7,263 nt of DNA, from positions 1 to 7,263 of the forward strand of contig JAGDMV010000090.1 of assembly GCA_017860675.1 (NCBI GenBank), written 5' to 3'. This document shows, in pieces, positions 1-6,481 of the stretch (positions are counted from its first letter, which is position 1; every line of letters starts with the position of its first letter). The DNA comes from Chloroflexota bacterium (GTDB lineage: Bacteria > Chloroflexota > Limnocylindria > Limnocylindrales > CSP1-4). The notes under the pieces are model-generated. The model worked only from the letters and a program-made list of their open reading frames with translations, was not told the DNA's origin and made no database searches. Both the position numbers and the translations under genes were made by a program.

Positions 1-1683
1 CCCTCGCCGTCGCCGACGCCCTCCCCGAGCGTCACTCCCTCGCCCAGCCCGGCCATCGGCAGCCCGGAATCGCCGATGACCAGTCACCTCTCCCGCGACG
101 TCTATGGCTACCTGCCGTACTGGCAGATGAACAGCGCCACGCTCGAGTACATCGACTGGAACGCGCTCTCGATCCTGTCTCTCTTCTCGGTGACCCAGGA
201 CGGCACCGGCGCCCTGGACCACACCCTGGCCGGCTACCGGGCGATCACCGGCTCGATCGGCAGGGCGCTGATCGCCGCGGCCCACGGCCGAGGCGTCCGG
301 GTCGAGATCACCTTCACCAGCTTCGGCCTGACGAAGAACAGCTCGTTCTTCGCCAACCAGGCCCGCCAGGCGACCACGATCGCCGCGCTGCGCGCCCTGG
401 TCCGGGCCGTGGGGGCCGACGGAGTGAACGTCGACGTCGAGAGCCTCAAGAACGAGTGGTTCGTGGCGTACGGGCAGTTCGTCGGTCGCCTGCGCGCTGC
501 TCTCCGGGCGGACAACCCGCGGGCCACCGTGTCGGTAGCGACGAATGGCGCCCTATCGGGCGCCTGGATGGCCCGGCGCGCTGCGATCAATGGCGCCGAC
601 CGCATCTTCATCATGGGCTACTCGTACAGGTCGGCCGGCTCGAACCCGGGCGCGATCGCCCCGCTCGACTCGCGCGGCTCGCCGCGCGGCCTGGACCTGC
701 GCTGGACGCTCGACACGTACGCGGCCGAGGGCGTCCCGATGGGCCGCGTGCTGCTCGGGCTGCCGTACTCGGGCATGAGCTGGCCGACCAGCTCGGCCGT
801 GCTCGGGGCGCCTCGGACGGCCGGCGGCTCGAGCTGGTTCCTGTTCCGCCACCTGGACATGCCGGCATCGGTCAAGGCAACCCTCCGGTACGAGCCGATC
901 GAGTCGGTCAGCTGGTTCGCCTACTACGACCGGGCGGCGTCGACATGGCGGCAGGTCTTCTACGACACGCCCCGCTCGCTCCGGCCGAAGTACCAGCTGG
1001 CAATCGATCGCGGGCTGGCCGGCGTGGGGATCTGGGCGCTGGGCTACGACCGCGGCGCCAGCGGCTACTGGGGATTGCTCAAGACGATGTTCGGGCCGCC
1101 GCGGATATCGAGCATTGGCGCGACGCCAAAGCTGACCAATGCCAGGAGCACCGGTGTCGCCGTGCGGGCGACGGCCGGCAGCCGCCTCGTCACCCAGGTC
1201 CGCCTGGGCCGTGACGGCAGGACGTGGGGCTCCTGGCTGCCCCTGCCCGTTCCCGTCGTCAACGCGGCCGGCCAGACCGTTGTCCCGACGATCCCCTTCT
1301 CCCTCCCGTCCACGCTCAGGGATGGCACGCATCGGGTGTACGCGCAGGTGCGCGACGAGGGCGGCACCCGCTCGGCCGCGAGATACACGACGGTCGTCAT
1401 CGACCGCACCGGGCCCGTCCTCCCGGCCAGCCCCAGCCTCTGGTACAGCTCCACGTCCCGCTCGTGGCGGGCGCGCTGGAGCCCGGCCCGCGACGCTCAC
1501 GGCGTCGCCTACTACACCGTCTGGGTCACCGTCAACGGCAGCCACTGGCGCCTGGTCGCCGCTCGCACGACGGCCACCGGGCTGGCGCTGCCGGTCACCA
1601 GCCGGACGGCACGGGTGACGGTGATCGTCCGGGCGGTGGACACCCTCGGCAACAGGGGGCCGATCCGGCGCACGACCCGCTAG
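1..1683 (+). CDS. Secreted GH18-family glycoside hydrolase (chitinase/YaaH-like), 5' partial
   Basis: The frame is open from the first base, so the gene starts upstream. An ATG at 76 is internal and follows a Pro/Ser/Thr linker (visible codons 1-25), which is typical between an export signal or anchor and a catalytic domain. Numbering from the first visible codon, the barrel runs about 33-365. It begins with YGYLPYWQ, as in YaaH/SleL-type GH18 proteins, and carries DGVNVDVE at 140-147. This is the GH18 DxxDxDxE signature with Asn at the second Asp and the catalytic acid at Glu147. MGYSY (205-209) sits where the family has MxYD, and GIWALGY around Trp345 matches the last barrel strand. Two beta-rich regions follow, about 375-467 and 468-560, joined at a DRTGP motif. 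They look like Ig or fibronectin-III-type modules. Likely role: extracellular hydrolysis of beta-1,4 N-acetylhexosamine polymers such as chitin or peptidoglycan. The substrate is inferred. The stop is 22 bp from the convergent ada stop. Confidence 0.85.
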   Translation, partial: PSPSPTPSPSVTPSPSPAIGSPESPMTSHLSRDVYGYLPYWQMNSATLEYIDWNALSILSLFSVTQDGTGALDHTLAGYRAITGSIGRALIAAAHGRGVRVEITFTSFGLTKNSSFFANQARQATTIAALRALVRAVGADGVNVDVESLKNEWFVAYGQFVGRLRAALRADNPRATVSVATNGALSGAWMARRAAINGADRIFIMGYSYRSAGSNPGAIAPLDSRGSPRGLDLRWTLDTYAAEGVPMGRVLLGLPYSGMSWPTSSAVLGAPRTAGGSSWFLFRHLDMPASVKATLRYEPIESVSWFAYYDRAASTWRQVFYDTPRSLRPKYQLAIDRGLAGVGIWALGYDRGASGYWGLLKTMFGPPRISSIGATPKLTNARSTGVAVRATAGSRLVTQVRLGRDGRTWGSWLPLPVPVVNAAGQTVVPTIPFSLPSTLRDGTHRVYAQVRDEGGTRSAARYTTVVIDRTGPVLPASPSLWYSSTSRSWRARWSPARDAHGVAYYTVWVTVNGSHWRLVAARTTATGLALPVTSRTARVTVIVRAVDTLGNRGPIRRTTR

Positions 1684-1705
1684 GCCGGCGTTCGCACCGA
1701 GTCGG

Positions 1706-2767
1706 TCAGCGACCCTTTGCCCCCTCGAGCTCCAGCAGCCGGCGCTTCCGCCACAGGCCCCCACCGTAGCCGGCGAGCCGCCCGTCGGTGCCGATCACCC
1801 GGTGGCAGGGGACCAGGATCGCCAGCCGGTTGTCGCTTACCGCCCCGGCCAGCGCGCGGACGGCCCGCGGCCGGCCGATCGCCGCGGCGCCGTCGGCGTA
1901 GGAACGCGTCTCGCCGGCGGGGATCTCGAGCAGCCAACGCCAGGCCGCCTCCTGGAAGGGCGTCCCGGCCAGCACCAGCGGGGTGGAGAAGCCGTGCTGC
2001 CGCCCGGCGAAGTAGCTGGCCAGCTCGCGCTCGAGCATCGCCAGGTGGGGATGCCCGCCCGGGGACGCCACGCCGCCGACGAACCGGGCCAGGCGGCGGA
2101 GCTGGAGCGGGAGCTCGACGCGGTCGGCGAACTCGAGCAGGCAGATGCCGTCGTCGGTGGCCGCCGCGACCATCGGCCCGAGCGGGGTCAGCAGCCGGCC
2201 GAGGTGGATCGGCATTCGCGCCCGGCCGCGACCCGGCGGCTCGCCGGCCAACCGGCCAAAGGCCTCGCGGAAGCCCGACAGCGACTCCCAGCCGTGGTCC
2301 AGGCCGACGTCGACCATCGCCGAGCCGTCGCGCATCGCCACGTGCGCAGCCCCGAGCCGGCGGCTGCGGGCATATGCCTGGAAGGTCATCCCGTGCTGGG
2401 CCCGGAACCAGCGCCGGACGCGTCCCGGCTCGAGGCCGAACGTCCGCAGGTCGGCATCGCGCCAGGCCCGGGCGGGCTGGGCTTCGATGGCCTCCAGCAG
2501 CGGCACAAGCCAGGCCGGGCTCGCCCCGGCAGGCTCGAGCGGCCGGCAGCGGAGGCAGGGCCGGTAGCCGGCGACGAGCGCGGCGCGGGCCCCGGCGAAG
2601 AACTCGACCCGGTCCTCGCGGGGCCGGCGCGCTGGACAGCCGGGCCGGCAGAAGACCCCCGTCGAGCGGACGCCGGCCACGAAGACTCCCTCGTAGGAGG
2701 TGTCGCGCTCCACGAGGGCGCGGTACATGTCGGCGGGGTCGGGGAGGGGGCTGGTCGTCAGGCTCAC
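1706..2767 (-). CDS. ada: Bifunctional Ada: methylphosphotriester sensor/AraC regulator and O6-alkylguanine-DNA alkyltransferase
   Basis: From the GTG at 2767 the product is 353 residues, almost identical in length to E. coli Ada. The N-terminal zinc domain holds Cys40, Cys44, Cys71 and Cys74 in the family pattern FCRPGCPARRP...RPCLRCRP. Cys40 is the expected acceptor of methyl groups from DNA phosphotriesters. AraC-type helix-turn-helix segments lie at about 100-180. The C-terminal alkyltransferase domain (about 187-350) contains the PCHRVIG active site with acceptor Cys321 and the preceding GRPRAVRALAGAVSDN helix/hinge. The protein repairs O6-methylguanine by suicidal transfer and, when methylated, should activate adaptive-response genes, probably including its own. 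A longer in-frame ORF reaches 2911, but its extra 48 residues look non-coding and overlap the divergent gene, so the GTG start is preferred. No Shine-Dalgarno precedes this GTG. A TACAGT 6 nt upstream suggests a leaderless mRNA. Confidence 0.95.
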   Translation of the reverse strand: MSLTTSPLPDPADMYRALVERDTSYEGVFVAGVRSTGVFCRPGCPARRPREDRVEFFAGARAALVAGYRPCLRCRPLEPAGASPAWLVPLLEAIEAQPARAWRDADLRTFGLEPGRVRRWFRAQHGMTFQAYARSRRLGAAHVAMRDGSAMVDVGLDHGWESLSGFREAFGRLAGEPPGRGRARMPIHLGRLLTPLGPMVAAATDDGICLLEFADRVELPLQLRRLARFVGGVASPGGHPHLAMLERELASYFAGRQHGFSTPLVLAGTPFQEAAWRWLLEIPAGETRSYADGAAAIGRPRAVRALAGAVSDNRLAILVPCHRVIGTDGRLAGYGGGLWRKRRLLELEGAKGR

Positions 2768-2773
2768 CTGGGC

Positions 2774-2779
2774 ACTGTA
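2774..2779 (-). promoter_or_regulatory. Candidate -10 element for ada (TACAGT), leaderless
   Basis: On the minus strand TACAGT lies six bases upstream of the ada GTG. It fits the TAnnnT -10 consensus at the spacing expected if transcription begins at or next to the start codon. No convincing TTGACA-like -35 is visible 16-18 bp further up in this GC-rich stretch, which would suit an activator-dependent promoter such as that of ada. The site call is inference from sequence alone. Confidence 0.35.
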
Positions 2780-2808
2780 GCCGCCCCGCCGCGCCGCCTC
2801 CACCGGAA

Positions 2809-2821
2809 TTCGACCGTCGAA
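2809..2821. promoter_or_regulatory. Palindrome TTCGACCGTCGAA, candidate operator between ada and the peptidase gene
   Basis: This is a perfect inverted repeat of 6-bp arms (TTCGAC/GTCGAA) around one central base, placed near the middle of the 100-bp divergent intergenic region. That position lets a bound dimer affect either gene. The TCGAAC at 2817-2822 also resembles one half of an actinobacterial-type SOS box, but the second half is not intact. The palindrome is seen directly. Its function as an operator is inferred. Confidence 0.35.
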
Positions 2822-2867
2822 CTGTCGCGATGCCAGGCTGTCGCCCCGCGTGGGGCATGATGTCGGC

Positions 2868-4955
2868 ATGCGGAACGTGCGACCGCTCGCCGCCGCCCTG
2901 CTCCTCGGCACCCTGTTGCTGGTGGCGCCGCCGGCGGGGCCCGCGCCCGCGCATGCCGCCGATGACGGAATCAGCGAGGTCGCCGCGACGACCTACCGGC
3001 TCGTGCCCGACGAGGGCCTGGTCCGCATCACCATCGACCTGCGGGTGACGAACCGCAAGGCGGACCGGACCGAGTCCTACCAGTGCCCGGGCGGCGCGCC
3101 CGCCACATGCTCGCGAACCGTTCGCTACTACGTGAACCGGGCGCGGCTCGCGATCGAGGAGGACGCCCGCGCGGTCCGGGCGACGGTGGACGGCAGGCGG
3201 GCATCCGTCCAGCTGGACGCGCCGACAAACGGGTACCGGGTGGCGCGGGTGAGTCTGCCGTCAACCTTCTACGGCCAGACGAGGCGGGTCAGGCTGACCT
3301 ACCACATCCGGGGCGAGGCGCCGCGCTCGCAGGGTTGGACGCGGGCGGGCCGTGCGTACGCCAGCTTCTGCGTGGTGGCCAACGGACCCGACGGCGGATC
3401 GGTCCGGGTCATCCTGCCGGCCGCCTACGAGGTGTCCACCACGGGCGCCGACCTGGAGCGGGTCGCCGCCGGCGACGCGGTCGAGTACCGGAGCGGGAAC
3501 CTCGCCGACCCGTACGCCTTCTGGGCCTGCCTGGAGGGCGTGAACCCCGACGGCTACCAGCGCACGCCGGTGACGGCGGCGGGCCGCACGGTCGATCTCG
3601 CCTCCTGGCCGGAAGACCCGGAGTGGCGGGCCACGGTCGAGGGCACGGTGGAGCGGGCGATGCCGGCCCTGGAGCAGCTGACGGGGTTCACCTTCGCCGA
3701 GGGCCCCGGGCGGCTGGAGCTTCGCGAGGTCGCCCAGCAGCAGCTCGGCGATTACGCCGGCTGGTACGGGTCGGAGGGGATCCGCCTGAGCGAGTTCCTC
3801 GACCCGGCCACCATCACCCACGAGCTGTCGCACACCTGGTTCAACGACACCCTCTTCGCCGAGACATGGCTGGCGGAGGGCCATGCCGGCTATGCCGAGG
3901 CGGCGAGCGGCATCGCCCCCGCCTACGCCTGCAGCGACCCGGGGCCGGCCCCGGGCGGCGCGGAGGCCCGGCTCGGCGACTGGCAGTACCTCTCGCCGCG
4001 GTCGACCGATCAGGACCGGGCCGTGGTCGAGTTCGACTACGCCGCCTCGTGCTGGGTGATCACCCGGGTGGCCGACGCCATCGGCCCCGACCGGCTCAGG
4101 GCCGTGCTCGACGGCGCGAAGCGCGGGGTCCGCCTCTACCCGGAGGCAGACTCGCCTTCCGCCGGCCGGATCGACTGGCGTCGCTGGCTCGACCTGGCCG
4201 ACGTCCTCGGGTTCGAGCCGGCCGGCGAGAGCGCCGACCTGGCCGCCGACCTGCTCCTCGAGTTCGGGGTGGCGACAGACTCGGTCGAGCTCGAGCGGCG
4301 CTCGGCCACCCGCGCCCGCTACCTCGAGATCAGGGAGGCGGCCGGCGACTGGTCGCTGCCGCCGGCCGTCGACCGGGAGATGGCGGCCTGGGACTTCGGG
4401 GCGGCCACCGCCGCGCTCGACTCGGCCGCCGCGGTCCTCGTCGCCGTGGACGTGGCACGGCGGAAGGCCGGTGACCTGCAGCTGTCGGAGCAGGCGGTCG
4501 GGGCGCTGTTCGAGGCGGCGAGGAATGCCGGCCAGCTCGACAGCGCCGCCGACCTTGCCCGCCAGCAGGGCGACGTCGCCGCCGAGGTCCAGGCGGCCCG
4601 GGCCGACGTCGCCGAGGAGCGCGACCTGGAGACCGAGGTTGGCCTGCTCGGCGCGCCAGAGCCGGGCGAGCTCGTCACCGAGGCGGTCGAGTCGCTCGCG
4701 GCGGGTGACATCGACGCGGCGTCGCAGCTCTCGGTCAGGGCGCACGAAGCGCTCGTCGCGGCCGCGTCCCGGGGCCGCGACCGGTTGACCGCGGCCATTG
4801 TCGCCGGCGTGGTGGCAACCGCGCTGCTCGTCCTCGGGCTGCTCGGTGTGCTGCTGGCCACCCGTCGTCGCCGGCGACGGCGGCAGGGCCCTGCCCGGGA
4901 AGAGGGCGGGACGGTCCTGCCCGTCTCCGACGCGGACCAGCGAGGGCCAGTGTGA
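2868..4955 (+). CDS. Exported, C-terminally membrane-anchored M1-like zinc metallopeptidase (gluzincin) homologue
   Basis: From the ATG at 2868 the product is 695 residues. A GTG at 2850 is an alternative in-frame start that adds six residues. Residues 1-30 form a Sec signal peptide (basic start, LAAALLLGTLLLVA core, AHA before Ala31). Residues about 35-250 are beta-rich, like the N-terminal domain of M1 peptidases. HELSH at 318-322 is followed by WLAEG, giving His318 and His322 as zinc ligands, Glu319 as catalytic base and Glu337 as likely third ligand. The segment around ASCWVI (392-397) resembles the helix after the M1 zinc site. No GxMEN aminopeptidase motif is apparent. Six cysteines (73, 81, 168, 221, 355, 395) are all extracytoplasmic and could form disulfides. 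An Ala/Glu-rich helical region (about 440-635) leads to one membrane helix (642-664) and a seven-Arg stop-transfer, leaving a short cytoplasmic tail. It is probably a cell-surface protease. Substrate is unknown and activity is not certain. Confidence 0.8.
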   Translation: MRNVRPLAAALLLGTLLLVAPPAGPAPAHAADDGISEVAATTYRLVPDEGLVRITIDLRVTNRKADRTESYQCPGGAPATCSRTVRYYVNRARLAIEEDARAVRATVDGRRASVQLDAPTNGYRVARVSLPSTFYGQTRRVRLTYHIRGEAPRSQGWTRAGRAYASFCVVANGPDGGSVRVILPAAYEVSTTGADLERVAAGDAVEYRSGNLADPYAFWACLEGVNPDGYQRTPVTAAGRTVDLASWPEDPEWRATVEGTVERAMPALEQLTGFTFAEGPGRLELREVAQQQLGDYAGWYGSEGIRLSEFLDPATITHELSHTWFNDTLFAETWLAEGHAGYAEAASGIAPAYACSDPGPAPGGAEARLGDWQYLSPRSTDQDRAVVEFDYAASCWVITRVADAIGPDRLRAVLDGAKRGVRLYPEADSPSAGRIDWRRWLDLADVLGFEPAGESADLAADLLLEFGVATDSVELERRSATRARYLEIREAAGDWSLPPAVDREMAAWDFGAATAALDSAAAVLVAVDVARRKAGDLQLSEQAVGALFEAARNAGQLDSAADLARQQGDVAAEVQAARADVAEERDLETEVGLLGAPEPGELVTEAVESLAAGDIDAASQLSVRAHEALVAAASRGRDRLTAAIVAGVVATALLVLGLLGVLLATRRRRRRRQGPAREEGGTVLPVSDADQRGPV

Positions 4956-5098
4956 GGTGACGCGGCCGGCTGGCGGGCCCCGATCGCGTGGCAGCGCCGC
5001 GCGGCCGTCCCGGCCTGCGCCGGATCGTGCGTGGAACCTGGCAAGGAAGCGGCTGGCGCGGCTCGACCCCGGGTGGGTGGCCGCGCTCGCCGCGCTCG
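4956..5098. other. Gap between convergent genes, no clear terminator
   Basis: This 143-bp stretch separates the stops of the peptidase gene and the DUF4332 gene. I find no strong hairpin with a T-run on either strand. The best inverted repeat is a weak 5-bp GGCCG/CGGCC pair with a 3-base loop. The only coding candidate is the 50-codon ORF listed separately. Confidence 0.5.
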
Positions 5099-5109
5099 TC
5101 AGTGGCTGA
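4957..5109 (+). CDS. Possible small ORF or truncated gene remnant (50 codons)
   Basis: A GTG begins one base after the peptidase stop (TGAGGTGACG). The frame runs 50 codons to a TGA at 5107-5109, overlapping the 3' end of the convergent DUF4332 gene by 11 bp. A weak GAGGG (4942-4946) lies 10 bases upstream, so translational coupling to the peptidase gene is possible. The product is Arg/Pro-rich, then has WNLARKRLARLDPGW and a short hydrophobic end, AALAALVSG. This looks like the cytoplasmic N-terminus and start of a first membrane helix of a polytopic protein, cut short. In DNA this GC-rich an open frame of this length can occur by chance. I recognise no family. Confidence 0.2.
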   Translation: MTRPAGGPRSRGSAARPSRPAPDRAWNLARKRLARLDPGWVAALAALVSG

Positions 5110-5500
5110 CGACCTTCGGCAGCTTCTTCGCCTGCTCGATCCAGTCGGCGATGACCGCCTCGCTCGGCACGCGGCGGACGAACCCGCGGGCGGCGTTCGC
5201 TTCGACCATCGTCACGGCCAGGTTGGCCGCGTTGCGGCGTGCCAGCTCGGGGCACGAGTCGACGCCGCACTGCTCGAGCATGTCGGCGTACTCCGAGCCG
5301 ACGCCCTTGATCCGGTACAGGTCGGCGTGGTTGGCCCACTCGAGCAGCAGCTTGGGGCTGATCTCCGTCGCCGCCGCCAGCGCCTCGCGGCCCTGGGCAG
5401 GCCCCGCCTTCTCGAGCAGGTCGTCCGTCGTCCTGACGCCGGCCGCCTGGAGCTTCGCCGCATAGACTGGGCCGACGCCCTCGAGATCCTCGATCTTCAT
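5099..5500 (-). CDS. DUF4332 helix-hairpin-helix protein
   Basis: From the ATG at 5500 the product is 133 residues. It carries two helix-hairpin-helix-like repeats with the GVG hairpin: IEDLEGVGPVYAAKL near residues 3-17 and LYRIKGVGSEYADML near 61-75. This layout is that of DUF4332 proteins, which are small, cytoplasmic and of unknown function. The HhH fold suggests sequence-independent contact with DNA, or protein contact. The start is fixed by a perfect AGGAGG six bases upstream. An in-frame extension to 5563 adds 21 unconvincing residues and would place that site inside the gene. It is the last gene of the minus-strand run, 91 bp downstream of the DDAH-like gene, and ends facing the peptidase gene. 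A link to DNA repair with nearby ada is conceivable but not supported by operon structure. Confidence 0.85.
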   Translation of the reverse strand: MKIEDLEGVGPVYAAKLQAAGVRTTDDLLEKAGPAQGREALAAATEISPKLLLEWANHADLYRIKGVGSEYADMLEQCGVDSCPELARRNAANLAVTMVEANAARGFVRRVPSEAVIADWIEQAKKLPKVVSH

Positions 5501-5506
5501 CCGATC

Positions 5507-5512
5507 CCTCCT
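5507..5512 (-). promoter_or_regulatory. Shine-Dalgarno AGGAGG of the DUF4332 gene
   Basis: A perfect AGGAGG on the minus strand with a 6-base spacer to the ATG at 5500. It decides the start codon. It is the only strong ribosome-binding site I see in the window, and it implies a leadered mRNA for this gene. Confidence 0.85.
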
Positions 5513-5521
5513 GGGGAGCAG

Positions 5522-5541
5522 GCGCCGCGTGCCGGCGGCGC
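5522..5541 (-). other. GC-rich inverted repeat in the DDAH-DUF4332 spacer
   Basis: GCGCCGC and GCGGCGC are perfect 7-bp arms around a 6-base loop. They lie between the stop of the DDAH-like gene and the Shine-Dalgarno of the DUF4332 gene. No T-run follows on the minus strand, so it is not a canonical intrinsic terminator. It could attenuate, stabilise the mRNA 3' end, or be chance in GC-rich DNA. Confidence 0.3.
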
Positions 5542-5591
5542 GCACCGGCGATTGCGTGGCCACAGCCTACTCCGGCGACGTCGGCCCGACC

Positions 5592-6425
5592 TCAAGTGCG
5601 CAGGATCGGGCGGACGAGGCAGGTCGGGCCGCCCGAGCCGTTCCGCCCCACCTCGTCGAGCGGCACCGGGTGGACCTCGCAGCCAGCCGCTTCGAGGCGC
5701 CGCCGGGTGGCCGGGTTGCCCTCGGCGACGATGCACACGCCGGGCCGCACCGCGAGCACGTTGCAGCCGAGCGACGCGTACTCGTCCTCGGGCACCGCGA
5801 TCGTCCGGACCCCGAGGTCGGCCAGCAGGGTCCACAGGCCGGCCGGCAGCAGTGGCTCGAACACAACCGCGAGGTCGTCTGCCACCGGCGAGATGACCGA
5901 GAGGAGGTGGACCAGCTCGGCCGGGCCGCGCCAGTAGGGGACGTCGAAGACGCGCGGCGCGACCCGGGCGAGGTTCCCTAGCCGGGCGATCCCGGCGTCG
6001 TTCGTGCGCAGCGTCCGGCCGGTGCAGAGGAGGTCCCGCCGGAGCCAGAAGGTGTCGCCGCCGTCGATCGTGCCGGGCTCCTCGACATGGCCGAGGACGG
6101 GGATGCCGCGGGCGGCCGTCCACGCCTCCACGAGGGCGGCCTCGCCCTGCCGGCCCGGCTTGCCCGAGCGGAGGGCGATCGACCCACGGTCGGTCACCAG
6201 GAGCGGATCGAACAGGTAGACGAGGTCGGGGTACGGAGCATCGCCGGCGCCGAGGTCATGCACCACGACACCGAGACGCACGAGCTCGGCCACCAGCGAG
6301 TCATGCTCGCGCTGTGCTGCGGGCAGGTCGACCGGGTGGAGGAAGCCCGTGGCAGGATCGTCGAAGGCCCGGCCGAACGCCGCGCCCGGTCGCTGGACGA
6401 GCGCCGTGCGCAGCGGTGCCGTCAT
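5592..6425 (-). CDS. DDAH/arginine-deiminase-family guanidino hydrolase
   Basis: From the ATG at 6425 the product is 277 residues, normal for dimethylarginine dimethylaminohydrolase-type enzymes of the amidinotransferase (pentein) fold. The catalytic set is complete: Asp73 in the first acidic motif (LFDPLLV), IDGGD at 120-124 with Asp121 as the second acid, His173 in VHLLSVISP, and nucleophile Cys269 in GGPTCLVRP near the C-terminus. GRTLRTN (137-142) matches the substrate-binding arginine region, and SLGCNVLAV (219-226) precedes the last strand. The family cleaves the guanidinium of arginine derivatives through a covalent Cys-thiouronium intermediate, typically giving citrulline plus an amine or ammonia. 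It is cytoplasmic. Phe72 replaces the Glu found before the Asp in characterised DDAH (VED), so true methylarginine substrate use is uncertain. An in-frame GTG at 6485 would add 20 residues and overlap the upstream stop. The ATG better fits the family N-terminus. Confidence 0.85.
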   Translation of the reverse strand: MTAPLRTALVQRPGAAFGRAFDDPATGFLHPVDLPAAQREHDSLVAELVRLGVVVHDLGAGDAPYPDLVYLFDPLLVTDRGSIALRSGKPGRQGEAALVEAWTAARGIPVLGHVEEPGTIDGGDTFWLRRDLLCTGRTLRTNDAGIARLGNLARVAPRVFDVPYWRGPAELVHLLSVISPVADDLAVVFEPLLPAGLWTLLADLGVRTIAVPEDEYASLGCNVLAVRPGVCIVAEGNPATRRRLEAAGCEVHPVPLDEVGRNGSGGPTCLVRPILRT

Positions 6426-6481
6426 CGAGGTCGCGCCGTACGGGAAGGGAGCAGGCGTCGCCCCCACTTCCCGGGGAGTCG

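Noticed and set aside
1..75. Short tandem repeat (ccctcgcc-like units) at the left edge
   Set aside because: It is the codon pattern of an in-frame Pro/Ser linker of the GH18 protein, not a separate DNA repeat element.
1684..1705. Terminator between the convergent GH18 and ada genes
   Set aside because: The 22-bp gap has no inverted repeat or T-run.
553..1764. 403-codon open frame on the minus strand
   Set aside because: It is antisense to the GH18 gene, with no recognisable domain or start signal.
2856..2861. CATGAT as a leaderless -10 for the peptidase gene
   Set aside because: Spacing to the ATG at 2868 is suitable, but the hexamer lacks the leading T and no -35 is visible, so it is too weak to list as a feature.
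2768..2911. 48-residue N-terminal extension of Ada
   Set aside because: It overlaps the divergent peptidase gene and has no Ada homology. The GTG at 2767 gives the standard Ada length.
1717..3048. 443-codon open frame on the plus strand
   Set aside because: It is opposite ada, and the product is an Arg/Pro/Gly/Ser-rich string typical of antisense reading of GC-rich genes.
3261..5339. 692-codon open frame on the minus strand
   Set aside because: It is antisense to most of the peptidase gene. Its Arg/Gly/Pro-rich product has no motif, while the plus-strand frame has a signal peptide, zinc motif and membrane helix.
5563..5592. Promoter for the DUF4332 gene (TAGGCT with TTGAGG upstream)
   Set aside because: The spacer would be about 20 bp, too long for a normal sigma-70-type promoter. 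Both hexamers are poor matches.
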